A DNA stretch of 64,000 nt, taken from NCBI RefSeq assembly GCF_014905175.1, contig NC_057788.1:10106001-10170000 (forward strand), given 5' to 3'. The notes under the pieces were generated by a model. That model did not search any database, was not told the origin of the DNA, and saw only the letters and a list, made by a program, of their open reading frames with translations. Below, in pieces: positions 35,755 through 50,200 of this stretch. Position 1 is the first letter of the stretch. Every line of letters starts with the position of its first letter. The DNA comes from Aphidius gifuensis. Lineage: Eukaryota > Arthropoda > Insecta > Hymenoptera > Braconidae. The translations under genes and the position numbers were made by a program.

Positions 35755-36090
35755 TAAGGACTTCTTGTACCATTATCCATGGCTTCCTGGAATCTTCAGT
35801 TCTTGACTAATCTTTCAATAAGAGCTCTGTCATTAGCTTCAAAGGCTTGTTTGAATGATTTTTGTTAACAATTATATACATGTATTATGTCCATATTTGT
35901 TACATATCATACAATATTTTTCATTGTGATGACATCCTGATGTGGGGCGTTTTTTTTCACCATACATTTGACATGACTTGTTATTATTATCATTATCATC
36001 ATTATTTAGTGAACCGATGATATCTTCTATTTCTATTAATTTAAATTTCTCTTCTGTGAATTTTTTCGTTATTCTAGTAGACCTATTACG
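35755..36090 (-). pseudogene. retroelement-like coding relic with zinc-knuckle-like motif
   Basis: On the minus strand a frame of about 75 codons (36090-35870) is rich in charged and Asn residues. It ends in a Cys/His cluster (CHHNEKYCMICNKYGHNTC) that resembles a CCHC zinc knuckle with shortened last spacing. After a stop, other frames continue with a coding-like stretch (QAFEANDRALIERLVK) at about 35850-35800, then another stop. The broken frames and gag-like knuckle suggest a decayed retroelement gag or a transposon-derived gene. The family is not identified. Confidence 0.4.
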
Positions 36091-36129
36091 TTTTTTTCAG
36101 ATTTGTTCCGCATTACTCAGCTGTATTCC

Positions 36130-39100
36130 AATTTTTTTCCCATATCGTTGAAGAATAAATGATGTATAAAACTTGTCTGTTATCTTCATAAAAATATTTT
36201 TCAAGATAGTTGTATTTACCAAATTCCCAACCATCAAGGATCTCTGTCTCAGTATACATATACTCAAAGACAATGACAACGATGAGTTGGACGATGAGTC
36301 GAAGTACATATATAATTGCAGTAACGAGTGGTGCGGGGGTGACCAAACGACGAACCGCAACCGGAAATTGGCTGCTTGGTTATCAAAGTTTGTGGCTTGC
36401 GTGTCTGTCGGTAGGGAGTTGGGGGGTAGTGATGATGATGGTAGGTCGTGGTGGTGGTGAATTGCAGGATATCCATTAATACGCGAGAGTGGCAGAGTGA
36501 GGCCGACGACTTGCCTGGTTAGCAAGTTGAGTAAATATTAATTTGCTCGGGCTGTCGGCACCAACTATCTTATTCCTTGCACGGGACCATTTTATATATA
36601 TGTATATATGAAACTTTATAGACACTGTACATCAACTATAGTGACTACAAATTAACACATTAAATTTACCAACTATATATAACTTTGTATATATTCATCA
36701 ACAAAATATAAATTTTTAAATTAAATATTTCAAAGTTAAATTATGGTAATATTAAAAATATCATAAGTGATTCTTGCTTAACACGCAAGTCTAAACACAA
36801 AGCTTGTACAAAAAACAATTTATATATTTAAGAATAATTATTTGACAAAGCCAACATTATATGTCTTTAAAATATAAATTCAAGTATTAAAAGTTTCATT
36901 GTTTTTATTTCAATGAATCTCATAGTTTATAAAATGATTTGGATATTCAATGTTGAGGGGTTGAATAATAAATTATCTTATACGTTAGTTGAAACAATTA
37001 ATTAATAATTCATGATAGGCAAGAGAAAATTTATCAGGTGGATGAAGTAAGCAAGCAAGCAAGAAAATAAGTGAGTGAGTGAATGAGCAGATTGAAATAG
37101 AGAAACTCTCTCTTAACTATACCATGAGAAAAGCTGTAATTTGCGTTACGACCAATGTCAGAGCCCACCATCCTGAATATAATTTACTTGAACAAACTAA
37201 AATCCCTACTCATACCACAATTCTCAAAAAGTTATATATCTATCTTACTCATTTCGCGGTTATATCTTTTCTATTTAAAGCTGTATTTCACTTAGTTTTC
37301 TGCTCTCTTCAATATCTATGTATAACCTAAATATATAACATGATACAAACATACCCTTCTTACTACTAACTGTATATATATTCGCACACAGAACGAAAAT
37401 GTTATACTTGATGTATTTACCAAACTCCCAACCATCAAGGATCTCTCGAGCTTTTTACTATCAATCCTCAACCCTTTTTGACTTTACGAATATTTTATGA
37501 ACTTAATTTTTTTATATTCCTTTTGCAATTCTATATAACTTTTTGATAAATAAATAACCACTGAGCAAAATCTTTGTCTTCTTTATTTATCTATAGCTAT
37601 ATAGCATTTTTTTTTTTTTTTAAGCAAAAGTGACTGAGCTAAAATTAATGGCGATGCTGATGGAATATAGCAAAAATAAAACAACAAAACTCGACTCTCT
37701 GAGATGAAATAAAAGGGGGTGTGGTATATATAACAAAAATATTGCAAAGAGGTGGAACACACAATCAGTGGAGCCTCAAGTATAGCATAAATAGAAACGC
37801 GAAGGGATGAAGCAATGTTCATAAATCTCTGTAGATTACTAAATCCCTAGATTTGATGAAACTTGCTACAGTACGATTGTGTCTTGCAAAAAAAAAAAAT
37901 ATACACCCATACATCTATAAATCCCCGCATATATATTCATATACATAAAAAAAAAAAAAATCCTAATATATCAGATCACAAGTGCTTATCTTCTTGTCAC
38001 ACACAGTAGCGTTGATAACATTATCATAAAAAGGCAATATTTTTAAATATTCTCGTTTTCATAAAGGTCACAAAAAAAAAAAGCCAGCAAGCAAACAAAC
38101 AAATGAGCAATATAGACTAAAGAATAAATAAATGAAAAAAGAAAAAAAAAAAAAGTAAATAAATAAAAAAGCTTAAAAGATGAATTGAACGTGTAAATAT
38201 TGAATGACAAAAAGGGGTTGAAGCTTTAGAGCGATAAGAGAGAAAGAGAGAGAGGAAGAGAGAAATTCTGCATACCTACACACGTTATCGTCGACCCATA
38301 CTATACATATCCTCCAGCAGAAGAGAAAGGTTGGTGTCTAATATGGCACAAGTCCCTGGATGATGAAACCTTGCCCCGCCCCAAAAAAGCTCACTGAGAA
38401 TCCCAAGCTCAGGTATTAGATTATGAATATTCATGGTGGTGTGTCTGCGCAGTACTTCATTACACTATCCCCCTAAAAAGGCAAAAACATACCATCATCT
38501 CAGTCATCTCAGTCGCTCTTTTATCATTTACATTCTCTTACTCGTATCATCATCTCTTGCAGATATATGTATTTGAATATAAGACTAGAACAAAGCAGAC
38601 ACCCAAAATGCAAAAGCAGTGGCATATTCAACCAGGTTTCTATCATCTCTTCACTCTCACACCCATTATTTATTTTTTCTTCCTCATTTCTCGTCAATCA
38701 ATATGCAACACCACACCGTATTTTGCTTATCTTGCAATGGTTTTGACTCTTTTTGCATTTTGAGCTTTTATACAATATAGATACTCATTTTAAGACTCAA
38801 GTTTTTTGTATATATTATACAACCGAGTAACTTTTATCATGACTAATTTAATCAACAATAAAAATTATATAAATTTAGCTTTTTAAATAAATAAACTATA
38901 CAACAGCATATTTTTTTTTTATCATAATAATATACTAACTGAATTTTCATAAAAAAAATTTAGCTTCAGAATAAAAATCAATCACGTATTATTAATATGA
39001 TCATATTGATGAAATTAATTCACATGACTGCTGATGTGAGAGATTTGGTGACCCTTATAAATTATGCATACATATAGTAACAAACACCAGCCGGTTGAAG

Positions 39101-42100
39101 CAGCAGGTCGATGAAATTAATAAAGCACGAATATGATTATCCATATATATATGTACATAAAAAAAAAAAATAAAATAATAATAATAAAAAGTGAAAGGGG
39201 ATATATATGATGTGGGGCGCCAGACGGAAATAGCTGGGCCAACGATAGCTACTATTGGAACCCCGCAGAGTCGACTTCGCTCGATTTTGCTTGATTTGAT
39301 TAGCCTCAGATTGACCCCATATAGCCTCGAGTCCATACGCAATTCTCCCACTTGGTCTAATCACTCACGTGCTATAGAATATTTTTTTTTTTTTTTTAAT
39401 GCTCTTCCATATTCCCCATACCACTATATAAAAACCCCTCCGTTGGCCTTCAACCCCACTTGCGTTTCTTCAACCTAAAAACCCCTCTTTTTATCGTCAC
39501 TTGTTTTCTCTCTCGCTTTTTTTTTTTGTTTCTTTCTTTATCATACCCTCACATTTGGTTCACTACACTGCACCATTAGTCTTCTGCCAGGCACTTTATG
39601 TTGGGAAATTTGCAATCTTTCCATTTAATAAATTGACGCAATATGGGGGATACTTAGAATTGGTGAGGAGGAGGGTGGTTTATCATTTGAATACATTAGA
39701 TTCGGTGCTCAGAAGCTATGAGCTTGCTTAGTTATTTATTTATATTTATTTTATATATATATTTTAAATTTATCATTTTGTTTTTTATTGTTGTTTTTTT
39801 TTAACTATAAATTTTTCTATAAATTAAAGTAATTTATTTAGATTAAGAAATTTTCATTTTAAATTTATAATTTTTAATTTTTAATTTAGAAATTTTTCTT
39901 TTTAATTTAGAAAAATTTTAAGGTATGTCATTTTTATTTTCTTATTTTGTTTTTTTTTTGTTTTTAATTATAAATTTTTCCTTTTATTTTATTTTTAAAG
40001 CACCACTTGATACAAAAAAATAAAAGCCAATAATAAAATTTGAATTTGTCAAGGTTATATATTGATTAAACTTGTGAATTTTTATTTACCAATTATTTTA
40101 TATATATAAATCGGTATAGATATACAATATAGTATATATCTCAGTACTCGACACTCTTTAATTTGAGTTGATCTCCCCTTTTATATTTTTTTTTCCCTGT
40201 TTTACTCTTCACCCCCGACCTTAAACATTCTTGGTATTATGATGATAATACATACCGGCTGAGGTTCGAGTTCATATTATTGGCAGAACGGTCTCGGATT
40301 TGTTATAACACAGGGGAGGGTGACAGAAAACTATGGACATACGGTTGGATACAATACCATAGAGTCAGGGGTTAATTTGAGACAACGCGAATAAATGTAG
40401 TTAATATTGGATATGAAACCAAGGGATGCACATTTTCAGTATTAGAAAAAAAAAAAAAATAAAAATAGACGGGGGTAGGTAAATAAATTGAAGAAAAAAA
40501 AATAATAAAAATGAGTAATTTTTGGTTGGCCCTTGTTCATGTGCATGCATGTCACCAGCAGTAGTTGAAAAATAAAACTCAAGGTTCTCTATATATATAT
40601 TTTATAAATATCTACAACCCCCTTCTGCAATTGAGACTCATTGCCGGACGCATATCACATCTGTTCCTTCACGCTCATTAGTCTGGCCAGTGAGTGACTC
40701 GAAATGCATGACGAAAACCATGCCAAAAATTGAACAAATTCTTGATTATTCCGCTGGACGATACGGCTATATATACATCGAAGGGTCAGCAGAAAAATAA
40801 ATATACATTTGTTTTGAAAATTTAATTATTTTTATTTATTTGTTTCTTTTTTTTTTCCATAAAATTTCTGACAAAATTATACTGTTAATAATTAATATTG
40901 TTTTTTTATAATAAAAAGGATAAAATTTAATGATAGTTGTAAAATAATACGTTTAGATAATTAGAAAGTTGATCAGTGTGAGAAAAAAAAATTGACGTAA
41001 TAATACAAGCTCGAAAATAATCCCCAGAAGGATAACTAAAGATAGTGAGGCAACAAAAGTCTTCATTATCTTGGCTGTGGCTCGTTGAATTGTCTAGGCA
41101 TTAAAGCTGACTGTAACTGACCCAATGCTTTGCTTTTTTTTTTTTTTTTCTTTCAGCTTTTCTTTTGGTAAAATCCAATGAATTTAATAGACACACAAAA
41201 TGACCCCATGTACCGAGTCAAAAATCAATGATACATTATAACATTAAAGACATCCCAAGTTTTAATGTTTTTTTTTTTTTATTATTTAATGTTTTTCATC
41301 TTTTTAATTAATTTTTTTTTTTTTATATTTATTTTTATAACCCGTAATACGAACACCAGAGAACAAAGGCAATTACCGTGTATCGGCTTAATTGCGACCC
41401 TCACCGTGAATTCCCCCAAGTTTCAACTAGACAAACTAAAAGCTGCTGGGTAGCTCGAGATTTTATTATATTTTTCTTCATTTATAGAAAAAAAAATTTG
41501 TCATTTATATTTGGAAAATTTAATTTTCAAAATTACGAAGAATAAAAATATTATAACGTTAATAAAATTATAGATAAAAATTTATTTGTAAATATAATAT
41601 ATTAATGAGTATAAAAAAAAATAAAAAAGCAAGATGGCCGTTGTAGAGACAACGTGGAGCCAATGGCACAAGATTTCTTGCCATAAAGAAGATTGCCTTT
41701 CGCACTAATGAAGAAACATCACCGACACGATATTGCTCCCAGCAGTATTTTCTCATACCCTTATAAGACACCCTCCTCTTCTTATTTTTCCTCCTCACTA
41801 CCACCTCACAAAACCACCCTCAACCACCCAATTTATTTCATCGATCCAAAGTCTAATTGTTTTCTCACTTTATTAATCTATTCATTATTATCATGAGCAA
41901 ATGAATATTGACATTTTTTCTTTTTTTCTCCGTGAACTTTCAAATTGAATAAAAGTATATATATACAACTTTAAGATTTAATGATATCATTGATCAGGAT
42001 TTTATTTATTCTTTAAATATATATATTTTTAAATTACTTTTATTTTACGATAAATCTGTCTTAATTAATAGAAAATAATGAAAATTTACAACAATGAAAT

Positions 42101-45100
42101 TAACTATAGAAATAATCCATAGAAATAATATTACGTCTGCGCAGTATATTATTTTGAAACCATACCCAAACGGAGAATGGTCAGTAGCAAAAACATATAT
42201 ACCAAGATCTTAACTGAACAACGAAAATAGCCATAAGAATTTTCACAAAGAAAAATCAAATAAATTGAGGAAAAAACAAAAACCAATAATAACAATAAAC
42301 GAAATTCTTTATAAAGAACAATTTTTTATCTGTAAATAAATTTAAAAGAGAAATAAAATAATCTTGAACCTCTAAAACATATAGTGTAACGCAATTATAA
42401 ATATCAAATATCATTAAAATATATTGCTATGAAACCAAAAAGCTCAATTTAAAAAATTTAATTTTCAAATGAAAAATTAGAAAATCAACTAAATAAATAT
42501 ATTATTGTGATTTCAAAAAAGAAACACATGGTCATTGTAAAGTTGGACAGACCGGATGCTTGTTATAAAATAAAAAAAAAAAAAAATAAAAATGTATAAT
42601 ATATCAAAATATGTGTGTATTGAAGTGAGATGAATTGTACATTTATATATTTGAAAATATAGAAGCGCACAAGCAAGACCAGTGGTCAGTCCAGTGGCCG
42701 TAGCTGTGGCCAACAGTTTCAGGGGTGCCGAGGCCTTTAGTCTATCTCATATATACTGTACAGTTCCTCTCTCAACCCCCTCACCAATACTCTCTATACC
42801 TCCTTGTCGTCCCCTTTTACCGCGCGTTTGAGGGTGGCGAGGCGTTGATCAATACGTGAAGATAGAATCCGATGCTAGCCTGCAACTCACCCTATAACCA
42901 TATATTTCTCTCTATACATCGTTTTCCCCCTCTTTTTAGTACAACTCGGCCCTCTTACTGGTCAAGCCCCTCTGAACGACCCTCTCACATATACTCTCTG
43001 TTATATATCCTCTCGTTTGTTCACTCCAATATCCAGAATTTCTCTCTTCCTCTCTCTCTCTCCCTCTCTCACACTCATACACAAATACATAAAATATATA
43101 TCTATATGTTTTAGTTGTATATATTTCCTCGATTGCTGGACCAATCTTCTGGGCTCAATCGACTGATTTGTCATCCACGCGTCATTTTATTCACCAAGAA
43201 ACTCTATGATGGAAATTTCTCGTCTCAAACCACTAAGATTTATCAAACTTTGAATAGTATAAAATAAATTAATTAAGTTTTAAATATAATAAAGAATTTT
43301 AAATGTTTTAAAACAATTTTGTGTATTTTATATTTTCACTCAAATTTTCCAGGATGTTACACATAACCCGAGATAAACAGAAAATTAACTCAAAGAGGTT
43401 TCAAGTTAAAATTTTGTTTGACCATTATGTCTTTTTGGTATGTGAATAAAATACTATACAAGTATTTGTAATTAATGATACATGAAAAACCAAAAAAAAA
43501 AAAAAAAACATAAATAATTTTATTTAATTTTGTAGCATAGAATGTTGTTTTTAAAAATAAAAAAAAAAAAAATGTCTTAAAACATTATATATATAATTTT
43601 CTAAATTTATATTTATTTTGTAAATTTTATATATTATTAAATTTATTTTTATTTTTTGATAATAAATTACGAGAATGAAGGAAAAAAAAAAAAAAATGTA
43701 AAATAAAATAAATAAATTTTAGTGACAAAGCTGACGAAGCAGAAGGAAATAAAATATACAGACATGTGATTTAGATTTGGTTGCCTTTTGTCAGGCCGAG
43801 AAATACCGTCACACGACACACTTGAATTCAAATATGTTGTATATGTTTGTGTGATATATGGAGGAGTATATTGGCTATAGATAGATACAGTAGATGAAGG
43901 GGTAGGTATAGATATGGAGTGGTTGCTTTGGATATATATATTCATGTGTATATGGAAATATATATAGTTGTGAGAAGGAGGATGAGGAGGATGAAGAAGA
44001 GGAGGTTAGCGGCGACAGGGGTGGCAATCAATATGGGCCTCAACGCAAACACGACGCCGCTGTTGTACCAACATCAAATAGGCGGATTGCAAACGGTGAA
44101 GCTACGCTTCGTGTATATTGTCTGCTTCGATGCTCTCTATAAACCTCCCACTTTCGACATTTTCCACCCGGTATATCGCGCTGCACGACCGCGACAAACG
44201 AGCCATTCGTGTGACGTTATGTGCACTCTATGTTACTATCACAAATATCCATATGAAATTCACCAAAATATAAATATATTATATTACAATAATGTAAAAT
44301 ATATTTGACAATAAAGATATATATTTTTTTTTGAATAAATTTATAAATAAAAAAAAACACAACTTTGAGGTTATACTTGACAAACACTTTATGGTAAAAT
44401 GTAAATTGAAACTTTGTGGCACACTTTGTTGGATACTCGATGTTAAACTTCATTCTACACTTCACATCAACCCTCGATGTTGTTAACCATTCATGTAATT
44501 TTTTTAAATTGAAAAAAAAAATAAATAAATAAAATATATTTATTTTATTTATCATACACTAATTATATTTATTTTAAGAACAAAAAAAAATTTTTAAATT
44601 CATTTTTTATTACCTACAAATTTAATTAAATTCAATTCAATTGATCGAATAATCAGATGAGGATTAAAGATTGTCGGAGTCGGGGAAAGAATTGCGTTTG
44701 ACGTTTTTTTTTTTTTTCAAGTTTACGATGATGGGCTATGTCGTCCAAAACCAAGACACGATGACGAAGGGTAAAATGGGAGGAAAAAAACGCAGAATAA
44801 AAAAAAAGAGACAAAAAAGTAATAAAAAAAAAAAAAAACGATAAAAAGCTAGAATGAATATGAGAAAAAAAAAATATATAAAAACGAATTTTCTTTGACG
44901 AATTAAGGTCCGTTGTCCTTTCTTCCAGAATAATGCATAATTCGTTGAGGGTGAACAATAGCGAGAAATAAATTATGCAAGATTACAAAGGTACAGTGAA
45001 AAAAGAACGGACGTATAAAGTGAGTTTGAGGCAAAAAAAAAATAATAAAAAAGTATAAAAAAAAGAAAGAGTAAAAATTTGTAGTAAAAAAAAATGATGA

Positions 45101-45500
45101 AGAAGAAGAAGAGACAGTGACAACAAGAAATGGAATAGCGTTACCATTTTATATTATCCGAGAACAGTGGTGGTATAATTACCTTCACCCCCATGGACTA
45201 AATCTAAAACCCTTGGCCACTGCTCAACTTAACTCACAACTCCCTTTGCAATCCCTACGACTCGTTATGAGATGCGATTTCCTTCTTGTGTTTTTTTTTT
45301 TTTATTTTATTTTTTTATCTTTGGACCACGGTTTTCTTAGTCATTCTGTTCAATTCTTTAGTAAGATTTCCCTAACGTAAACATACCTCATACCATCTCA
45401 ATTTTACTTGCAAGATTATTCGCTTTTTTTTTTTTTTCATATTATTTGAAAATTGGATAACCACAATCTCATAAAAATTTCATCAACAAGTTTCTTGATT
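36130..45500. other. long gene-poor region with small GC-rich blocks
   Basis: Low-complexity AT, purine and pyrimidine tracts alternate with GC-richer blocks at 36310-36560, 39210-39340, 41630-41690 (containing CAAGATGGCCG) and 42690-43060. Simple repeats include AAGC and GTGA units at 37048-37088 and CT-rich 43035-43070. Frames over 80 codons are present but lack domains, splice logic or normal composition. Confidence 0.4.
36211..37446 (+). repeat. 35-bp direct repeat flanking 1.2 kb
   Basis: TGTATTTACCAAATTCCCAA plus CCATCAAGGATCTCT at 36211-36245 recurs with one substitution at 37412-37446. The intervening DNA is unrelated to the repeats elsewhere. The spacing suggests either an insertion with a long flank copy or a duplication with loss. 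Confidence 0.7.
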
Positions 45501-45539
45501 ATTTCGAAGCTTTTAAATTTATAAAATGAACATATTTTT

Positions 45540-47170
45540 TTAAGTGAAACTTAACTTTTTTTTTGTACGAGAAATATTTATAGAGATCCATTTGAATTTC
45601 CATATGATGATTGGCTGATGGATCGTCATCTTGGTTGATAATTGTTCTGATGGATTGACATTCTTCAATGAAAAATTCATCAATATTTTATTTTTATATC
45701 CCAACTGAAATGTAGGTTGTGTAAAAGTCAATCTAAAATATTTGACTAGTAGAAAAAATTATTTTTAAATACTAAAATTAGTTATAAGCTGAGAGCAATC
45801 AACGTACAGTAATTTTTTATAATCTTCCAATTTCGTTTGAGTCGATAAAAAAAGCTTAATCCGGATAAAATCATCATACCTAATTCCGTTATTAAAAAAA
45901 GTTACAAATATTTATTTTGTAGTGAGAAAATATGATTCTTTATTCACTTAAATACTGTCAACTTCACAATATTATCTTTTATAAAATCTTTGTTTTCAAT
46001 CCTTATTGCAATTATTAATCAAAAATATAAATACACGTTAAAATGAAAGATACGACGTCATTCGTAAATACACTAGTATTATTTTCACTATGTGAATTTA
46101 ATAGTCATTCATATTTTACTAAACTTTAGTTTTATTGTAGTCATCTTTTCTGGACTAGACTGATTATTGTGATCATTTATTATTCAGTATAATATCTTAA
46201 ATTTCAGCTAACATTATCATCTAACATAATCAATATCATTTACATACCATCTTCTAAATGATATAATCAAACAACATTTTCAGCAATGGTCATTGATTCG
46301 TAATCTTCACGTTTTGAATTAACAGGGTAAAATATTGATAATGGATAAGTTACGATATCAGTAGTATCTCCAATTTTTTTAATTTTATAAAGAAATATAA
46401 TTTTATAAATTCATTTCACAGTATTCTACTGATAAAAAATATTAATTTTTAATTTTTATAATTTAATTTATAAATATTTTTAAATCACAAAGAAATTTGC
46501 ATTTTGTAAATTTAACGATAACAACAAGATTTCTTTTTTAATTGAAAATGACATAATTTTTTATAATGTACCATGTGACATTCTAATGGAAAACTAAATA
46601 AATAAATAATTATGAATAATTAATAAGTAACATATAATCAAATTAATATTCAATGATTCTTTTTCATTTACAATTTCCATGATGTGTTCATTGATTCATA
46701 ATTGATGGATTGAATGTCAATATTCTTGAATGATTTGATGTGATTGAGATTCATGATATCATTGAATTTGACATTTCTTCAATGAAAATTATTATTATTG
46801 TTCAAGTAATCAATTGACAATTATTAAATTTAATATTGTATGTCGTCCAAGTGAAATGTAGTTTGTTATCATAATCCAATTTATATCAAAGTAGAAATAG
46901 TTTCTGATATTAATTGGATTGTACCAAATATTTGATTGCAATAGAAAATTCAATCTTTAATATTGTTATTGTTATTAATTATTTATTAAATTTTAATATA
47001 TTTATTTAAATTTGTATTACCATCATCAGCAAATGAATTTTGGAAACCATTACTTATCAAAATCGAACTCAATAGAAGTTTAAAATTCATTTTTAAAAAA
47101 TAACAAATATTTATTTTGTAGTGAAAAAATACGAGCTTACTTATTCAGCCTATATATATCGTTTTTTTAA
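45540..47170 (-). repeat. old diverged tandem duplication of about 1.1-1.2 kb
   Basis: Block I (45540-46030) and block II (46660-47240) share ordered landmarks. These are TTCTTCAATGAAAA with TGAAATGTAG, then ACAAATATTTATTTTGTAGTG, then TATCTTTTAT with GCAATTATT. Between the landmarks they are strongly diverged. On the minus strand the first landmark lies in a 63-codon frame in block I, and the same stretch has stops in block II. This could be a pair of dead gene copies, but no family is recognised. Confidence 0.5.
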
Positions 47171-47239
47171 TCGTTATATTTTATGTTATCTTTTATGAAA
47201 ATTATTTGCCTTATGGCAATTATTGTTTTTTTTTTTTTT

Positions 47240-50200
47240 TTTACAAAATGATAAATAGTCATTAAAATAATCGGATTGACCTTCAAAATCATAAATTTTT
47301 TTTTACAACAAAATACGCAATATTTTTATGCATTTATTATTAGTAATAGATTAAAAATTTAAATAAATTATCAAGTTTTAGAAAATCGATAAAATAAAAA
47401 AATTAGAATAATCACATACAGTAAGAAATCATTTTCAATCGCAATCAACGTTTCTTTATAACAAAAAAAAAAACTATTAAAGAAGTAATAAATTAATATT
47501 CAATTGAAAAAATAAAAAATGTTAAAAGTGTCTCATCAAAGTATCCATCAAAGAATAAAATTAAAAATGTGATAAACATCAAAGAAGATAAGAAAAAAAA
47601 AAAAAAAAAAATCAAATAAATCTGCGTTGGAATGAAAAAATTTATATAAGAAAAAAGAAAAGAGGTAAACTAAAATTAAGATTGTTGTAGTAGTAGTAAG
47701 ATAAGTGTTGGCCTGGTGAGGAAATATAATAATAAGAGAATAAAGGGATCTTGAAAAGGCAAGATGTTAATGAGACCAGAGGGTTAGAATTCCTAGTCCA
47801 CCCCAAGACTCCAAAAGATTCTTCTTCACATTGTGTGACGTAATCTTAAACCGTCTAAACCTTTATCTCCCTTTTTTGTCAACCCAGTCAAACAACAACC
47901 AAGGGGTTGATGTCTTTGGTACAAATATTCAGCTATTCCTTTACAGAATCTCAGAATTCATATATGCGAATAAAAAATAAAATTCACATAATGAATTATT
48001 ATCTTAATTTTATTACTAAATAAAATATTTAATAGACCAATTTATATTTGACTTTTAAAAAAAAATGATAAAAGCAAAATCAAGATTTTATTTGTTGTTG
48101 ATAAATTGTCCAAGATATAATCTTAATTTTTCTTGGATTTATATCATGATAGCCGCAGTATGAGGTTATAAAAAATGGCGTAGTTGTTATTTCGGAGAAT
48201 GATAAAGATAAAAAAGAACAAAAAAAAAAAAATATATAACCCTCTATAAATTATTGTTACCCGGGGTGGAGCATACTGTGGAGGCGTACCATTCAAAAAG
48301 ATATGATATCCATGGGGTGGTTTTATTATATTCGACCAATGAAATATTCTCAATTTACCCTCAAATAATATACCATTCATAACGCAATGTTATGTAATCA
48401 TAAACCACCCTAAAATATTATTTTCTTCTTATTATATTTTGACGTTACAATGGCTAATATTTTTATCATAATTTTTGAAATTTATATCAACTAAAATAAT
48501 TACTGTTAATCTTTAATCCCCTCACGAAAAAATTTTATAAAAATTTGTAAATTTTCATCACATTTCCCTCCCACCTCCCACCCCCATGAATTTAATTTTT
48601 TTTTCTTCTCTCTTTTAATTTACAAATTTAATCTGTGATATAATCATCATTATCATAATTTAAAACTTTTTGTCTTTGTCATTTGAATTTAATATAATAT
48701 TACTAAATTGAATTATAATTTCTTAGAGAGATAAATTGAAATATGTCAGTTGCAGTCTGACATCGTTTAAAACAATCACACAGTTTCTCAGATGAAGAGA
48801 ATAAATATATATATATTATTTGTTGGAAAGGGCTAGACAAGGGACAATGTGGTGGAGGTGAATTGCGGTGAAATGTGTGTAGCAGTTTGTGTGTACTAAA
48901 AAAAAAATGAAAAGGTATGGCTCTAGGTAACAGAGGGTAGGTAAAAGAAGAAAGTAGATAAGAGAAAAGAGACTTGTCAGAAGCACGCTGGCCCCGTTAC
49001 TTCTGCTCCACCAACTTTTCTACTCGCTGGATGATTCCCAGCATTTTTACTCATTTTTTTTTCTTCATGTTTGTTGTCTGACGTATTGTCTGATTTCATT
49101 TTCTTCGATTTTCATTTTAAAAAAATAAAATAAAATATAAACCATACATATAAGACAAAATAGAAATAAAATGTTTTTAAAAATATAAAAAAAAAAAATA
49201 ATAATAATACATAAGTCAATGCTTTATGGTAATCTGAATGAAGGGATGAGGCTACAAAGCATCAAACTACGATTGCTATTTTTATTTTCTCGATCGTGGT
49301 TTCCCTTCGTCTATATACATATTTATTTCTTTATATATTTTTATTTTTTTTTGCATATATATATATTCAAACTGACTCAATTTTAATTCACATAAAGTAT
49401 ACCCAGTACTTTTGAGGGTTGCTTTACCCCTACTCAACCTACTTTCATACAATTCACGTAGGGTGAAAAATAATAATAAAAAAAAACCAAAATATATATA
49501 AAGTTTCGAGTACGCGAGAACCCATACTTTTCCAAGCATTTATTTCACGAAATTTTGTTAAATTTAGCTGAAAAAAAAAGATTATTTTCTGTCGATTAAA
49601 TATGATAAGAAAAAAAAATACAAAAAAAAAAAGGTATATTAAAAATTAACTAATTTTTTTTTTGATTAAACAAGTTATCATGATGAAAAATCAATACACG
49701 TACGATGTTTATTTGTATACAAATTATATTGAATACAAATAGACACCTGCAAAAAGTCAATATCTATATTAGACAATGCGCAGAAAATTAAATTAAATAT
49801 TTATATATAATATTTGATTGAAATTTGAAAATAAATGTATGTGATGAATAAAATTATATTAATATACGTATACAATAAAGATGTGTTAAATTTGTTGAAT
49901 AGTTGTCTAGATGTGGTTTTGCTATGAGAATGTCTTATCTATATTCAAATGACTAAAATGACAAAGACAATGAATATTGAATTTATCAAGATAAACTGAG
50001 AAAGACAACATGAGCATTGCTTAAACTGTGAAATCGTTTCAAGTAGTTTTAAGAAAGGGATGGGTCTCTGTCACGTTGATATTTTCAACAATTCACTTTT
50101 GTATAATCCCTTATTTTCATATTCATTATACACCATCTTATTTCACATTTAAGATTGCACCCTTCTTGTGTCCTCGATATCTTAAGTATCTAGACAATTT

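Noticed and set aside
36097..36525. multiple overlapping 70-142-codon frames on both strands
   Set aside because: A GC-richer block leaves all frames open by chance. The His/Ser/Thr-rich translations show no domain.
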